The translations under genes were made by a program, and so were the position numbers. From assembly GCA_012523075.1 (NCBI GenBank), contig JAAYJF010000061.1:1-59193 (forward strand): DNA of 59,193 bases. Direction: 5' to 3'. Below are positions 14,553 through 22,933 of this stretch, piece after piece (position 1 is the first letter of the stretch; each line of letters begins with the position of its first letter). Origin of the DNA: Clostridiales bacterium. Lineage in GTDB: Bacteria; Bacillota; Clostridia; Ch29. The notes beneath the pieces were generated by a model. That model ran no database searches, was not told where the DNA came from, and worked only from the letters and a program-made list of their open reading frames with translations.

Positions 14553-16031
14553 TTACAGAATAATACAGATCAGCCCTCCGCTTCCTTCGTTGACTATCCT
14601 TTGCAGCGTAAGCTGCAGCTTTCCCTGGGCATCCTCCGGCATCTTGAGAAGTTTGTTCTGCAGTTGCTCCCGCACCAGGTCGTACAGGGATTTACCGAAT
14701 ATATTAGATTCCCAGAGCTTAGACGGGTTGTTTTCAAACTCCGATATCAGGTAGTTAAGTAACTCCTCGCTCTGTTTCTCGGTGCCCACCAGCGGAGACA
14801 CTTCGGTCTGAATATCCGCCCTTATCATGTGAATGGAAGGAGCACTTGCCTTCAGTTTGACCCCGAACCGGCTGCCCTGTTTGAATATCTCCGGCTCCTC
14901 CAATATCAGTTCGTCCAGTTTCGGGGATACGAGCCCATAGCCTGTTTCCCATACATCCGTCAGGGCAGAGGCTACCCTGTCATACTGCTTCTTGGCCCCT
15001 GACAGCTCCTCCACCAGCCCCAGAAGCTGGTGCTCGCCCTCCAGTGAATACCCAGTAATCTCTCCTATCACCCTGTAGAACAGCCCTGCCTCCGTTTTTA
15101 TGCTTATGCGGGCGATACCTTCGCCTAAGTTTATACTGTCAAGTACCGCCGTTTCGACGAACTGGTACGCACTGAAGGATGCCGGAATATCCTCGGTGTC
15201 TTTAAGCTTTTTCACCCCATCGGTGCTTTCCCTGACCGCCTTTATTATATCCTGCCTCAGCCAGTGCTCAAGGTCTAAGCCGTCCACCCAGCGGGGCAGG
15301 TCTATATGTATTTCGGTGACCGGGAATTCAAACAGTATTCTTTCCAGTATATAATGGACATCGTCCATGGACATGTTCATGCAGTCCACTACGCATACCG
15401 GCACTTCGTATTTAGCTTCCAATGCTTCCGCCATGTTTCTGGTCTCCTCAGCCCTGGGCCGGGTACTGTTAAGAATCATCACAAAGGGCTTGTCGAGGCT
15501 TTTAAGCTCTCTTACAACCCTTTCTTCCGCCTGTATATAGTTATGCCTGGGTATGTCGGTTATAGACCCGTCGGTGGTAACAAGAAGGCCTATGGTTGAA
15601 TGGTCATTTATTACCTTCCGTGTGCCCAGTTCCGCCGCTTCCTCAAAGGGTATCTTATTCTCAAACCACGGTGTGGATACCATCCTGGGCATTTCATCCT
15701 CCAGATGCCCCATAGCCCCCTTGACCATATACCCAACGCAATCCACCAGCCTCACCCGGAACTTGGCATTATCCTTCAACACTATCTCAACAGCTTCATT
15801 GGGCACGAACTTGGGCTCGGTGGTTGAAATGGTACGCCCCGCGCCGCTCTGCGGCAGTTCATCCTTAGCTCTTTCCCTTATGTAGGGATTGTCTATATTA
15901 GGCAACACCAGTAAATCCATAAATCTTTTGATGAAGGTAGACTTTCCCGTTCGCACAGGACCTACTATTCCAATATAAATATCTCCCTGGGTGCGCTCGG
16001 CTATGTCCTTATATATATTGAATTCTCCCAT
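14553..16031 (-). CDS. spoIVA: Stage IV sporulation protein A (coat morphogenetic ATPase)
   Basis: 492 residues, the standard length. SpoIVA hydrolyses ATP to polymerise around the forespore and is the base on which coat and cortex assembly depend. The start MGEFNIYKDIAERTQGDIYI matches the family, followed by the Walker A GPVRTGKST (24-32). A longer frame begins at 16226, but GGGGGGAT lies upstream of the ATG at 16031, so this start is chosen. In Bacillus the gene is under SigmaE; a CATATATA element upstream is a possible SigmaE -10, but the match is weak. The 3' end abuts repeat family 1. Confidence 0.95.
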   Translation of the reverse strand: MGEFNIYKDIAERTQGDIYIGIVGPVRTGKSTFIKRFMDLLVLPNIDNPYIRERAKDELPQSGAGRTISTTEPKFVPNEAVEIVLKDNAKFRVRLVDCVGYMVKGAMGHLEDEMPRMVSTPWFENKIPFEEAAELGTRKVINDHSTIGLLVTTDGSITDIPRHNYIQAEERVVRELKSLDKPFVMILNSTRPRAEETRNMAEALEAKYEVPVCVVDCMNMSMDDVHYILERILFEFPVTEIHIDLPRWVDGLDLEHWLRQDIIKAVRESTDGVKKLKDTEDIPASFSAYQFVETAVLDSINLGEGIARISIKTEAGLFYRVIGEITGYSLEGEHQLLGLVEELSGAKKQYDRVASALTDVWETGYGLVSPKLDELILEEPEIFKQGSRFGVKLKASAPSIHMIRADIQTEVSPLVGTEKQSEELLNYLISEFENNPSKLWESNIFGKSLYDLVREQLQNKLLKMPEDAQGKLQLTLQRIVNEGSGGLICIIL

Positions 16032-16157
16032 CCTCTTATCCCCCCTTTTACTAAATTGAACATGCTTTAACATTATATATATATGAGGGGAAAACCGTAT
16101 TATTACTAAAAAATCGGCCCTGCCCCTCCTGTAAAAGGAATTGGGACACACTGCATC

Positions 16158-16183
16158 AAGAAAGCCCCGGGACTTCTCCCGGG
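16158..16183 (-). terminator. Possible terminator after gpsA
   Basis: On the minus strand CCCGGG pairs with CCCGGG across AGAAGT, followed by GCTTTCTT. The T-run is imperfect. Confidence 0.45.
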
Positions 16184-16186
16184 ACT

Positions 16187-16287
16187 TCACCCCAACGCCT
16201 ACAAGCTGTGATCTGTGACCTATCACCCGCAGACACTACCCTAACGCCTACCAACTACGAACTGGCACCTGTGACCGGTGATCTGTT
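16187..16287. repeat. Repeat family 2, copy next to gpsA
   Basis: Plus strand: two ACGCCTAC units, CTACCAACTACGAACTGGCA and several GTGATCTGTGACC-type units. It touches the gpsA stop codon. The core (GCCAGTTCGTAGTTGGTAG on the minus strand) is nearly the same as after ftsZ. Confidence 0.75.
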
Positions 16288-16290
16288 TTT

Positions 16291-17307
16291 CTACCATCCT
16301 TCCACTATCTCTTCTGTTTCGTGCGTTCTGGTCCTTAGCATAAGATTTTCCACCGACTTTTTAACATCGGCCCCTTCGAACAAAACCCTGTAAATCTCCC
16401 TTGTTATGGGCATATCTATACCGTGCAGCACTGAAAGCTCGTAGGCCGCCTGGGTGGCCTTAACACCCTCCACCACCATCCGGGTACCCCCCAGCACTTC
16501 ATCCAGGGGCTTACCCTGGCCTATCTGTATTCCCGCCCTTCTGTTCCTGCTGTGCATGCTGGTGCAGGTGACAATCAAATCCCCTATGCCGGAAAGCCCT
16601 GCAAAGGTGGAGGCCTTTGCCCCCATCTTTACCCCGAGCCTTGCTATCTCCACTATACCCCTCGTCATAAGGGCAGCCTTTGTGTTGTCCCCGTATCCCA
16701 AGCCGTCCGATATACCGGCCCCTAAGGCAATAACGTTCTTTAGGGCACCGCCCATTTCCACCCCTATTATATCGGGGTTTGTGTAAACCCTAAAAGCCGG
16801 GGCCATAAACAGGTCCTGAACGTACTCTGCCATTTCCCGATCCGGACAGGCCGCAGCCACCGTCGTCGGCATACCCCTGCCCACCTCTTCCGCATGGCTG
16901 GGTCCGGACACTGCCGCTACCCTGTTATTGGGCAACCGTTCCTTTATTACCTCTGACAGGCGCTTAAGGGTACCTGGGTCCAACCCCTTGGCAACGTTTA
17001 CCAGCCTCTGGTCCGGCCTTATGGAAGGTGCCAAAGACTTTATAACACTACTCAAAACATGGGAGGGCACTGCGAAAATAATTGTATCGCAGCCATGAAT
17101 GCTTTCCTCCATGTCCCCCACTGGATTTATGTTTTCACCAAGTTTAACCCCAGGCAGATACATTACATTTTCCCGGGTCTCCTTTACAGTTTCAAGCAAG
17201 TCCTCCTCCCGAATCCATAGATTTAATCCTATTCCTTTGCCATCCAGTACCGTAGCAAGGGCGGTGCCCCAGCTTCCGGCTCCCACCACAGCAATTTTTG
17301 CACTCAT
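16291..17307 (-). CDS. gpsA: Glycerol-3-phosphate dehydrogenase [NAD(P)+]
   Basis: 338 residues, reduces dihydroxyacetone phosphate to sn-glycerol-3-phosphate for phospholipids. The Rossmann motif VVGAGSWGTALA is at the N-terminus. Further signatures are VSGPSHAEEVGRGMPTTVAA and GVEMGGALKNVIALGAGISD with the catalytic lysine, then GLSGIGDLIVTCTS. It lies 4 bases after plsY, the next enzyme in the same pathway, and upstream of spoIVA, as in Bacillus and many Clostridia. Confidence 0.96.
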   Translation of the reverse strand: MSAKIAVVGAGSWGTALATVLDGKGIGLNLWIREEDLLETVKETRENVMYLPGVKLGENINPVGDMEESIHGCDTIIFAVPSHVLSSVIKSLAPSIRPDQRLVNVAKGLDPGTLKRLSEVIKERLPNNRVAAVSGPSHAEEVGRGMPTTVAAACPDREMAEYVQDLFMAPAFRVYTNPDIIGVEMGGALKNVIALGAGISDGLGYGDNTKAALMTRGIVEIARLGVKMGAKASTFAGLSGIGDLIVTCTSMHSRNRRAGIQIGQGKPLDEVLGGTRMVVEGVKATQAAYELSVLHGIDMPITREIYRVLFEGADVKKSVENLMLRTRTHETEEIVEGW

Positions 17308-17311
17308 ATCT

Positions 17312-17920
17312 TTAGTCCCCCTTTTTTGGTGTTAGTTTTATGCTAACCTTTGATTCCTGTCCGCCAAGCAGCCTTTTTATGTTATCCTTGTGCCTTACAA
17401 GGGCAAAGGCGCTTATCACAACCGAAAATACTATCATCTCCTGTGACAGCCCAAAAGCAATCACCAATACCGGGTAGCACAGCGCGCACACCACCGAAGC
17501 CAGCGATACGTACCTGGTGGTCAGTATTATAATTATGCCGGCGATAAGGAGTATCATCGCCACCCGTATATCAAGGCTTAAAAGAACGCCCAGCGAAGTC
17601 GCTATTCCTTTGCCGCCTTTAAAATTCAGTACAAAGGGCCAGTTGTGGCCGCACACCACCACAATACCGGCAATAATAGCGCCGACATCTCCGCCTCCCA
17701 GATGTCTTCCAACTACTACCGCGACTACTCCCTTTAATAGGTCAATTGCAAGGGCAAGAACGGCGGGTTTGCTGCCTAATACCCTGTTAACATTAGTTGC
17801 ACCGGCGTTTCTGCTGCCGTGTTCCCTTATGTCAATACCCCCAACCACCTTACCTATTATGTACGCTCCGTTTATGTTGCCAAGCAGGTATCCCGCAAGG
17901 GACGAGATTACTAAACCCAT
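17312..17920 (-). CDS. plsY: Acyl-phosphate:glycerol-3-phosphate acyltransferase
   Basis: 202-residue membrane enzyme that acylates position 1 of glycerol-3-phosphate with acyl-phosphate, the first membrane step of phospholipid synthesis. Several membrane segments are visible. The family motifs are GSRNAGATNVNRVLG (glycerol-3-phosphate site), GHNWPFVLNFKGGKGIATSL and a C-terminal LVRHKDNIKRLLGGQE. It sits 3 bases after der and 4 before gpsA, so it supplies the step that uses the GpsA product. Confidence 0.95.
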   Translation of the reverse strand: MGLVISSLAGYLLGNINGAYIIGKVVGGIDIREHGSRNAGATNVNRVLGSKPAVLALAIDLLKGVVAVVVGRHLGGGDVGAIIAGIVVVCGHNWPFVLNFKGGKGIATSLGVLLSLDIRVAMILLIAGIIIILTTRYVSLASVVCALCYPVLVIAFGLSQEMIVFSVVISAFALVRHKDNIKRLLGGQESKVSIKLTPKKGD

Positions 17921-17923
17921 TGG

Positions 17924-19252
17924 CTATACTCCTCCTTTATTCTCCCTTTCCCTTACCACAATCCTAACAGGCGTCCCTTCAAAGCCGAAGGCTTCCCTGA
18001 GCTGGTTTTCTATATAACGGAGATAGGAAAAATGCATAAGCTCTCTGTTGTTAACAAACAGCGCAAAGGAGGGAGGCTTTACCCCGAACTGGGTACCATA
18101 GAAAATCTTAAGCCTCTTACCCTTGTCGGAGGGGGGCTGGTTTATAAGCGTGGCTTCGCCTATTACGTCGTTCAGCACCCCGGTGGTAACTCTCAACGCA
18201 GCATTTGCGGCTACCTTGTCCACAAGATCTAGTATCCGGCCCACCCTCTGTCCGGTCTTTGCCGACACAAAAACTATTGGTGCATAATCTATAAAGGCAA
18301 GCTTTGTCCTAATGCTTCGCTTATATTCTTCGGTTGTCCCGGTCTGTTTCTCATAAAGGTCCCACTTGTTTACCACCACTATACAGGCCTTGCCCTCCTT
18401 ATGAATATGGCCGGCAATTTTGGTGTCCTGATCGGTAGGCCCCTGGCAGGCGTCTATTACAAGTATGCTCACATCGCTCCTTGTTACCGCAGTCAGCGCT
18501 CTTATTACGCTGTACTTTTCTATCGCATCTTCTATACGGCTCTTTCTTCTTATGCCGGCGGTGTCTATAAATATGTACTCCCTGCCTTCAGCCGTCAAGG
18601 GGGTGTCTATTGCGTCCCTCGTGGTTCCGGGCACGTCGCTTACTATAACCCTGTCTTCCCCCAAGATTCTGTTAAGCAGTGACGATTTGCCCACATTGGG
18701 TTTACCCAGTATCGCAACCCTGGTGATGTCAGCATCCTCCTCCTCGCCCCTTCGCGCGGGAAACCTTGCCACCACCTCGTCCAGCAAATCGCCAAGCCCC
18801 AGCTGCTGTCCTGCGGATATGGGTATGGGGCTTCCCAGGCCCAGGTTGTAGAACTCGTAAATATCCTTTTCTCTTTTTTCCGAATCCACCTTGTTGCATA
18901 CAAGCAACACCGGTTTATTGGTTTTCCTCAGCATGTCCGCCACCTCATGGTCGGTGGAGGTCATTCCCTCCCTTGCATCCACCATAAACAGTATAACATC
19001 CGCCGTATCAATGGCTATCGCAGACTGCTCCCTCATTTGTTCAAGGATTGGGTCCTTTGTTGAAAACTCTATGCCCCCGGTATCTATCAGCGTGAATTTA
19101 TGGTCCAACCATTCCACGTCGGCATATATCCTGTCCCTTGTTACACCGGGAGTATCCTCGACGATGGATATTCTTTTTCCAGCTATTTTATTGAAGAAGG
19201 TTGACTTTCCAACGTTGGGCCTTCCTACAATCGCTACTATAGGTTTGGTCAT
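17924..19252 (-). CDS. der: Ribosome-associated GTPase Der (EngA)
   Basis: 442 residues, essential GTPase for 50S subunit maturation. It has two tandem G domains: GRPNVGKSTFF with DTGGIEF and NKVD, then GKPNVGKSSLL with DTAGIRRKS and NKWD. A C-terminal KH-like domain follows (RLKIFYGTQFGVKPPSFALF). The ATG overlaps the upstream DUF512 gene by 4 bases, and plsY follows 3 bases after the stop. Confidence 0.97.
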   Translation of the reverse strand: MTKPIVAIVGRPNVGKSTFFNKIAGKRISIVEDTPGVTRDRIYADVEWLDHKFTLIDTGGIEFSTKDPILEQMREQSAIAIDTADVILFMVDAREGMTSTDHEVADMLRKTNKPVLLVCNKVDSEKREKDIYEFYNLGLGSPIPISAGQQLGLGDLLDEVVARFPARRGEEEDADITRVAILGKPNVGKSSLLNRILGEDRVIVSDVPGTTRDAIDTPLTAEGREYIFIDTAGIRRKSRIEDAIEKYSVIRALTAVTRSDVSILVIDACQGPTDQDTKIAGHIHKEGKACIVVVNKWDLYEKQTGTTEEYKRSIRTKLAFIDYAPIVFVSAKTGQRVGRILDLVDKVAANAALRVTTGVLNDVIGEATLINQPPSDKGKRLKIFYGTQFGVKPPSFALFVNNRELMHFSYLRYIENQLREAFGFEGTPVRIVVRERENKGGV

Positions 19253-20571
19253 TTCAAATCCTCCCGGATTATTTTTTGCAAAAAATCCCCGCCGTCCACC
19301 GGGCAGACTTCCACCTCTACGCCGAGACTCTCCCGGACCGTCGTTACCGTTACATCATCAAGGAAAACCTCTTCTCCGGATTTCAGCATGTTTTCGGGTA
19401 CTAGCAGCCTGTCGCCCAGTTCCTTTCCCCTAAGCTGCCTTATCAGGTCGCCGCCGGTAACAAGTCCCGACACATCGATGGTGTCCCCAAAGAATTCGTT
19501 TACTACCGGATGTACATGCACCTTTATGTCACGCGCAGCCTCCTTGATTCTCCTTACCAGTACTCTTACAAAGTTCCCTGCCGCCACACCGGTTGCCATA
19601 GAAACGCTGCCGGGCCTTTGCCTTTCCCAGGCCGTCTTTTCAAATTGGCGGTCAAACTGTTGCTGGAACAGGGCCATCATACCTATTCCGTTTTCCAGCT
19701 GCGGAAAGTCCTGGTAGGCTTCCGCCTCCGGTACCGGCAGCCCTGCCTTAAGGTATAATTCGTCGGCCGCGTACACAACCCTGCTTTCATACTCCTTTTG
19801 AAATGTTTTTTGCCATTTCTCTACAGTACCCACCACCCGGACGGCATCCTCGCCGCCAAAGGGCCTTATAGGGTAAAGCCCTTTCCTGTGTTTGGTAATG
19901 CCCACCGGCACCACTCCTATACTCCTTATACCCTGTCCCATATTATATAAATCCTTTAGCGTCCTTTCGAGGTTTTCCCCATCATTTATCCCGGGGCAAA
20001 GCACTATCTGGCAGTTAATCACCAGTCCCTTCTCAAGAAAGGTACGCATTGCCCCAAGAGCCTCGCCGGCCTTCGGGTTACCGAGCATGCTGGCCCTTAG
20101 CCCCGGGTGGGTGGTGTGTACCGATACATTGAGCGGGCTTATCCTATATTTTATTATCCTTTCAATATCCGCTTTCTCAAGGTTTGTAAGGGATATGTAG
20201 TTGCCCTGCAAAAAAGAGAGCCTGGAATCGTCGTCCTTGAAGTATAGGCTTTTTCTCATCCCCTTTGGCAGCTGGTCAATAAAGCAGAAAATACACTTGT
20301 TTGTGCAGCTTTTGCCCCGGTCCATAAGCCCCGTTTCAAACTCCAGCCCCAGGTCCTCATGGGGTTCCTTTTGTATCTCCAGCAGCCACTCCTCGCCGGA
20401 GGCCTTTCGTATCAACACCTCTATGTAGTCATCGTTTATTAAAAATCTGTATTCCAAAACGTCCTCCACCGGACTGCCGTTTATCTTAAGCAGCACATCC
20501 CCGGGTTGGACGTCCAGCTCCTCCGCAATGCTTCCTTTTTCAACCACCTTAATAGGGTGAACCCTAGGCAT
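19249..20571 (-). CDS. DUF512 radical-SAM protein with PDZ domain
   Basis: 440 residues. An N-terminal PDZ-like segment (GSIAEELDVQPGDVLLKING) precedes a radical-SAM-like region with the cysteine pattern CTNKCIFCF (about Cys89, Cys93, Cys96) and then DDSRLSFLQGNYISLTNL; the DUF512 domain closes the protein. The spacing CxxxCxxC fits an Fe-S cluster. Its substrate is unknown. A longer frame starts at 20586, but the GGAGGT ribosome site lies inside it, 7 bases before ATG 20571, which fixes the start. It overlaps der by 4 bases, the usual clostridial pairing. Confidence 0.88.
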   Translation of the reverse strand: MPRVHPIKVVEKGSIAEELDVQPGDVLLKINGSPVEDVLEYRFLINDDYIEVLIRKASGEEWLLEIQKEPHEDLGLEFETGLMDRGKSCTNKCIFCFIDQLPKGMRKSLYFKDDDSRLSFLQGNYISLTNLEKADIERIIKYRISPLNVSVHTTHPGLRASMLGNPKAGEALGAMRTFLEKGLVINCQIVLCPGINDGENLERTLKDLYNMGQGIRSIGVVPVGITKHRKGLYPIRPFGGEDAVRVVGTVEKWQKTFQKEYESRVVYAADELYLKAGLPVPEAEAYQDFPQLENGIGMMALFQQQFDRQFEKTAWERQRPGSVSMATGVAAGNFVRVLVRRIKEAARDIKVHVHPVVNEFFGDTIDVSGLVTGGDLIRQLRGKELGDRLLVPENMLKSGEEVFLDDVTVTTVRESLGVEVEVCPVDGGDFLQKIIREDLK

Positions 20572-20716
20572 AATTATTACCTCCATCTAGTACCAGCTAC
20601 TAATATTATATCATAATATACTTGGGGGATATATACAACTATTATCCCATCTTTTCGCAATAAAGCAAAGGGATTCCGCATTCTTTCAGAAACACGAAAT
20701 CCCCTGGCCGTTAGTG

Positions 20717-20911
20717 TTAATGTTTCACAATTATCAGGCAGCCGTTCTCCAGGTCATGCACCATTCCCGAGGTAACCTTTGAGAGCAAAAGCGCCACCCG
20801 TTCCCTTTGCTCCTCGTCCTCGGCGTAGAACACTGGTGCGGAGGAGTGAATAACCCTTTCCCTGTCGGTTGTTACTATGGCAAGGATTGCTTCCCTAATA
20901 GCAGTATCCAT
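20717..20911 (-). CDS. Small partner of YIEGIA protein (capping-complex type)
   Basis: 64 residues, no membrane segment, ending LENGCLIIVKH. It matches my memory of the small family annotated as capping complex subunit for YIEGIA, and it directly follows the YIEGIA gene (9 bases). Residues such as LAIVTTDRERVIHSSAPVFY and VALLLSKVTSGMVHDLENG are conserved-looking. Biochemical function unknown. The name rests on the gene pairing plus sequence character. Confidence 0.65.
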   Translation of the reverse strand: MDTAIREAILAIVTTDRERVIHSSAPVFYAEDEEQRERVALLLSKVTSGMVHDLENGCLIIVKH

Positions 20912-20920
20912 AGGTCACCT

Positions 20921-21814
20921 CTAATCCGCCGCTTTCCTGCCGGCAGGAGAATCCAGCGGTTTTCTTTTGGAGCTCTCCAACACTGGAGTCCTTTTTACCG
21001 CTTCAATAAGGCATTCTATATCTGGCTCCATAGAAAAAATCGCCATAACTATATCTCCGCTCTCGGTATTCCTTCCGGAACTGGGCATAAACTCCGGCTC
21101 GTCTACATCCTTTCTTACGCCCAGCTGTGTCGCTGCGTTGTGGACTAGCGCCTGTCTTTGTCCAACGTTACCCAGTGTAACTCGGGCATTATCATCCCGT
21201 GGAATTATTTTGACCGCTATAGCCCGGGTGAGGTACATTTCCCTTGCCTTTGCAAGGCCCACGTTCATAAGCTCCACCCCGTCCACCATAAGAAGAGGCC
21301 CTTCAAATTCAATCTTCGCCGCAACAACCTCCGCCATGTCCCCTATCTTCTCACCCTTTAAGGAATAAACAACGCCTAAAAAAACGGCTACCCCCGCAAG
21401 AACCCCTGCAGCAATGCTGTCAGACAAATAGACAACAAGGCTCGTCGACAGGGCGGTAACCATCGCAATATAGTTTCTTGCTTCAAAGGTCTTGGCAATA
21501 TCCTCAATATAGTCAGAACCACGCGGTACAAGCTCTGTTTTATCAACGCTTTCCAGGCTGTCCCGCTCCATACCCCTAATCTCCCTAAACTGCTGGGCCG
21601 CCAGGGCAAGGAAGGTGACTGCCGTATATTCCTTTTCCGCCAGGGCAGGCACTGCGATTGCCCCAAGAGCAGCGGCAATAATCCCCAGCACCAGGTGTGT
21701 TACATAGCCCCTTGGGAAGCTGGGATACTGCCTGTAGTCGGCTCTAAGAAGCAAAAGCCTGCCTGCGCTTCCTATAACCAATCCGGATACCAGCACCCGG
21801 CCGTAATCCGCCAT
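20921..21814 (-). CDS. YIEGIA-family membrane protein
   Basis: 297 residues with four or so hydrophobic segments in the first 150 residues and a soluble C-terminal part. The family name motif appears as DYIEDIAKTFEARNYIAMVT (consensus YIEGIA, here YIEDIA). The family occurs in spore-forming Clostridia and travels with spoIIP and DUF1614, as here: DUF1614, spoIIP, this gene, then the small partner. Role unknown; a sporulation membrane role is inferred from context. Confidence 0.75.
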   Translation of the reverse strand: MADYGRVLVSGLVIGSAGRLLLLRADYRQYPSFPRGYVTHLVLGIIAAALGAIAVPALAEKEYTAVTFLALAAQQFREIRGMERDSLESVDKTELVPRGSDYIEDIAKTFEARNYIAMVTALSTSLVVYLSDSIAAGVLAGVAVFLGVVYSLKGEKIGDMAEVVAAKIEFEGPLLMVDGVELMNVGLAKAREMYLTRAIAVKIIPRDDNARVTLGNVGQRQALVHNAATQLGVRKDVDEPEFMPSSGRNTESGDIVMAIFSMEPDIECLIEAVKRTPVLESSKRKPLDSPAGRKAAD

Positions 21815-21817
21815 GGT

Positions 21818-22933
21818 TTACTTGTCGCCGTCCCTTTTATTTCTCCGCGCCAGGAAGCTGCCAAACTCCTTCCTTGCAAAGCCCTTTGCCTTGGAGAAAA
21901 ACTCCCTGCCCCCGGTGCTGAGGAACAGAAAGGCCAGTCCTCCTAAACCGGCGATTGCCACAAGCCAGGCTATCCCTGAGCCGGAACCTTCGCTGCTCTC
22001 CTGGGCTCCTTGAACCCCTCCGCCCTTTTCGGTAGCACCGCCGTACAGAGCCTTTGTTACTATTTCAGCAAAAATCCCGGCACTGTTCTCCGCCCTTTCC
22101 CTGGTGTGCTCATGGGTCCCGAATTCGAACAGCAGGGCCCGCGGAGCAAGGTCCTGGTTATAGTTACCCCTAGCGTAGAAAAAATCCTTTATAAAGCCGG
22201 GATGGGTATCATCGGCAATCGCTTTAATCTTACGGGCCAGTTCCTCGTTTGCCTTAAGGTTTTGGTTCCTCCTACCCAGAACAATCCTTATTTTTGCCAC
22301 GGGAGTCTCGTTTATTGTGTCAATATAGTGCTCCTTGGGTATGGCATCCCTGTGAATATCAAATATTGCATCCGGCCCTTCCTGCAAAAGCTTCATGGCC
22401 GTCCTCCTGGAGCGGACGTAGGAATTTGCATCGTGGGGCTCGTGGGAGGTAGTATTTACTGTGGTCTTCACCCCATATTTCTCAAAGCCCTTCTTGAAGG
22501 CCTCTCCAACTTCTACTATACCGCCGCGACCCGGTTTGCTATGGGTGCCGTCGGTAGGTACATAGGATTCCGCGTTGTGGCTGAAATACAGGGCTATCCG
22601 TTTTTCCTTTTCAGCTACCTGCATGGTCTCGGTTACAAATATCTCGTCTATCTCGGGCATTTTCACGTCTTCCACAAAGCGAGCAAAGGCCTTTTTATTG
22701 TCCCGGTCCACCTCCACAACCTCATACAACTTGTCATCAGTGCTGTGGTATTTGTCTCCCACATCCACCTCCCACGAAGTGGCAAAAACCTCGTCCTCGG
22801 TATCCTCCTCGTACACGACGTAATATCCCCTGCTGCTGTGCTCAAACCCACCGGTATCGGCATAGGCAACCACTCCGGCCAGCAGCGACACCGCTATGAG
22901 AATGAAAATAGAGATTGTCATTTTATTCTTCAT
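21818..22933 (-). CDS. spoIIP: Stage II sporulation protein P, with C-terminal membrane segment
   Basis: 371 residues. SpoIIP is the amidase and endopeptidase that, with SpoIID and SpoIIM, degrades septal peptidoglycan for engulfment. An N-terminal membrane or signal segment (TISIFILIAVSLLAGVVAYA) is followed by the catalytic region with LYFSHNAESYVPTDG, DIHRDAIPKEHY and a late LLFEFGTHEHTRERAENS. A second hydrophobic segment (AWLVAIAGLGGLAFLFL) near the end and a basic tail are unlike Bacillus SpoIIP. A longer frame begins at 23083; ATG 22933 is chosen for GGCGGGGAT upstream and the signal segment. It overlaps the DUF1614 gene by 11 bases. Confidence 0.85.
   Translation of the reverse strand: MKNKMTISIFILIAVSLLAGVVAYADTGGFEHSSRGYYVVYEEDTEDEVFATSWEVDVGDKYHSTDDKLYEVVEVDRDNKKAFARFVEDVKMPEIDEIFVTETMQVAEKEKRIALYFSHNAESYVPTDGTHSKPGRGGIVEVGEAFKKGFEKYGVKTTVNTTSHEPHDANSYVRSRRTAMKLLQEGPDAIFDIHRDAIPKEHYIDTINETPVAKIRIVLGRRNQNLKANEELARKIKAIADDTHPGFIKDFFYARGNYNQDLAPRALLFEFGTHEHTRERAENSAGIFAEIVTKALYGGATEKGGGVQGAQESSEGSGSGIAWLVAIAGLGGLAFLFLSTGGREFFSKAKGFARKEFGSFLARRNKRDGDK

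Noticed and set aside
16031-16100. Sigma-E promoter before spoIVA
   Set aside because: CATATATA resembles a -10, but no convincing -35 was found at the right spacing; mentioned only in the spoIVA entry.
16032-16226. N-terminal extension of SpoIVA by 65 residues
   Set aside because: The extension lacks similarity to SpoIVA, runs into repeat-like sequence, and the ATG at 16031 has a good ribosome site and gives the family length.
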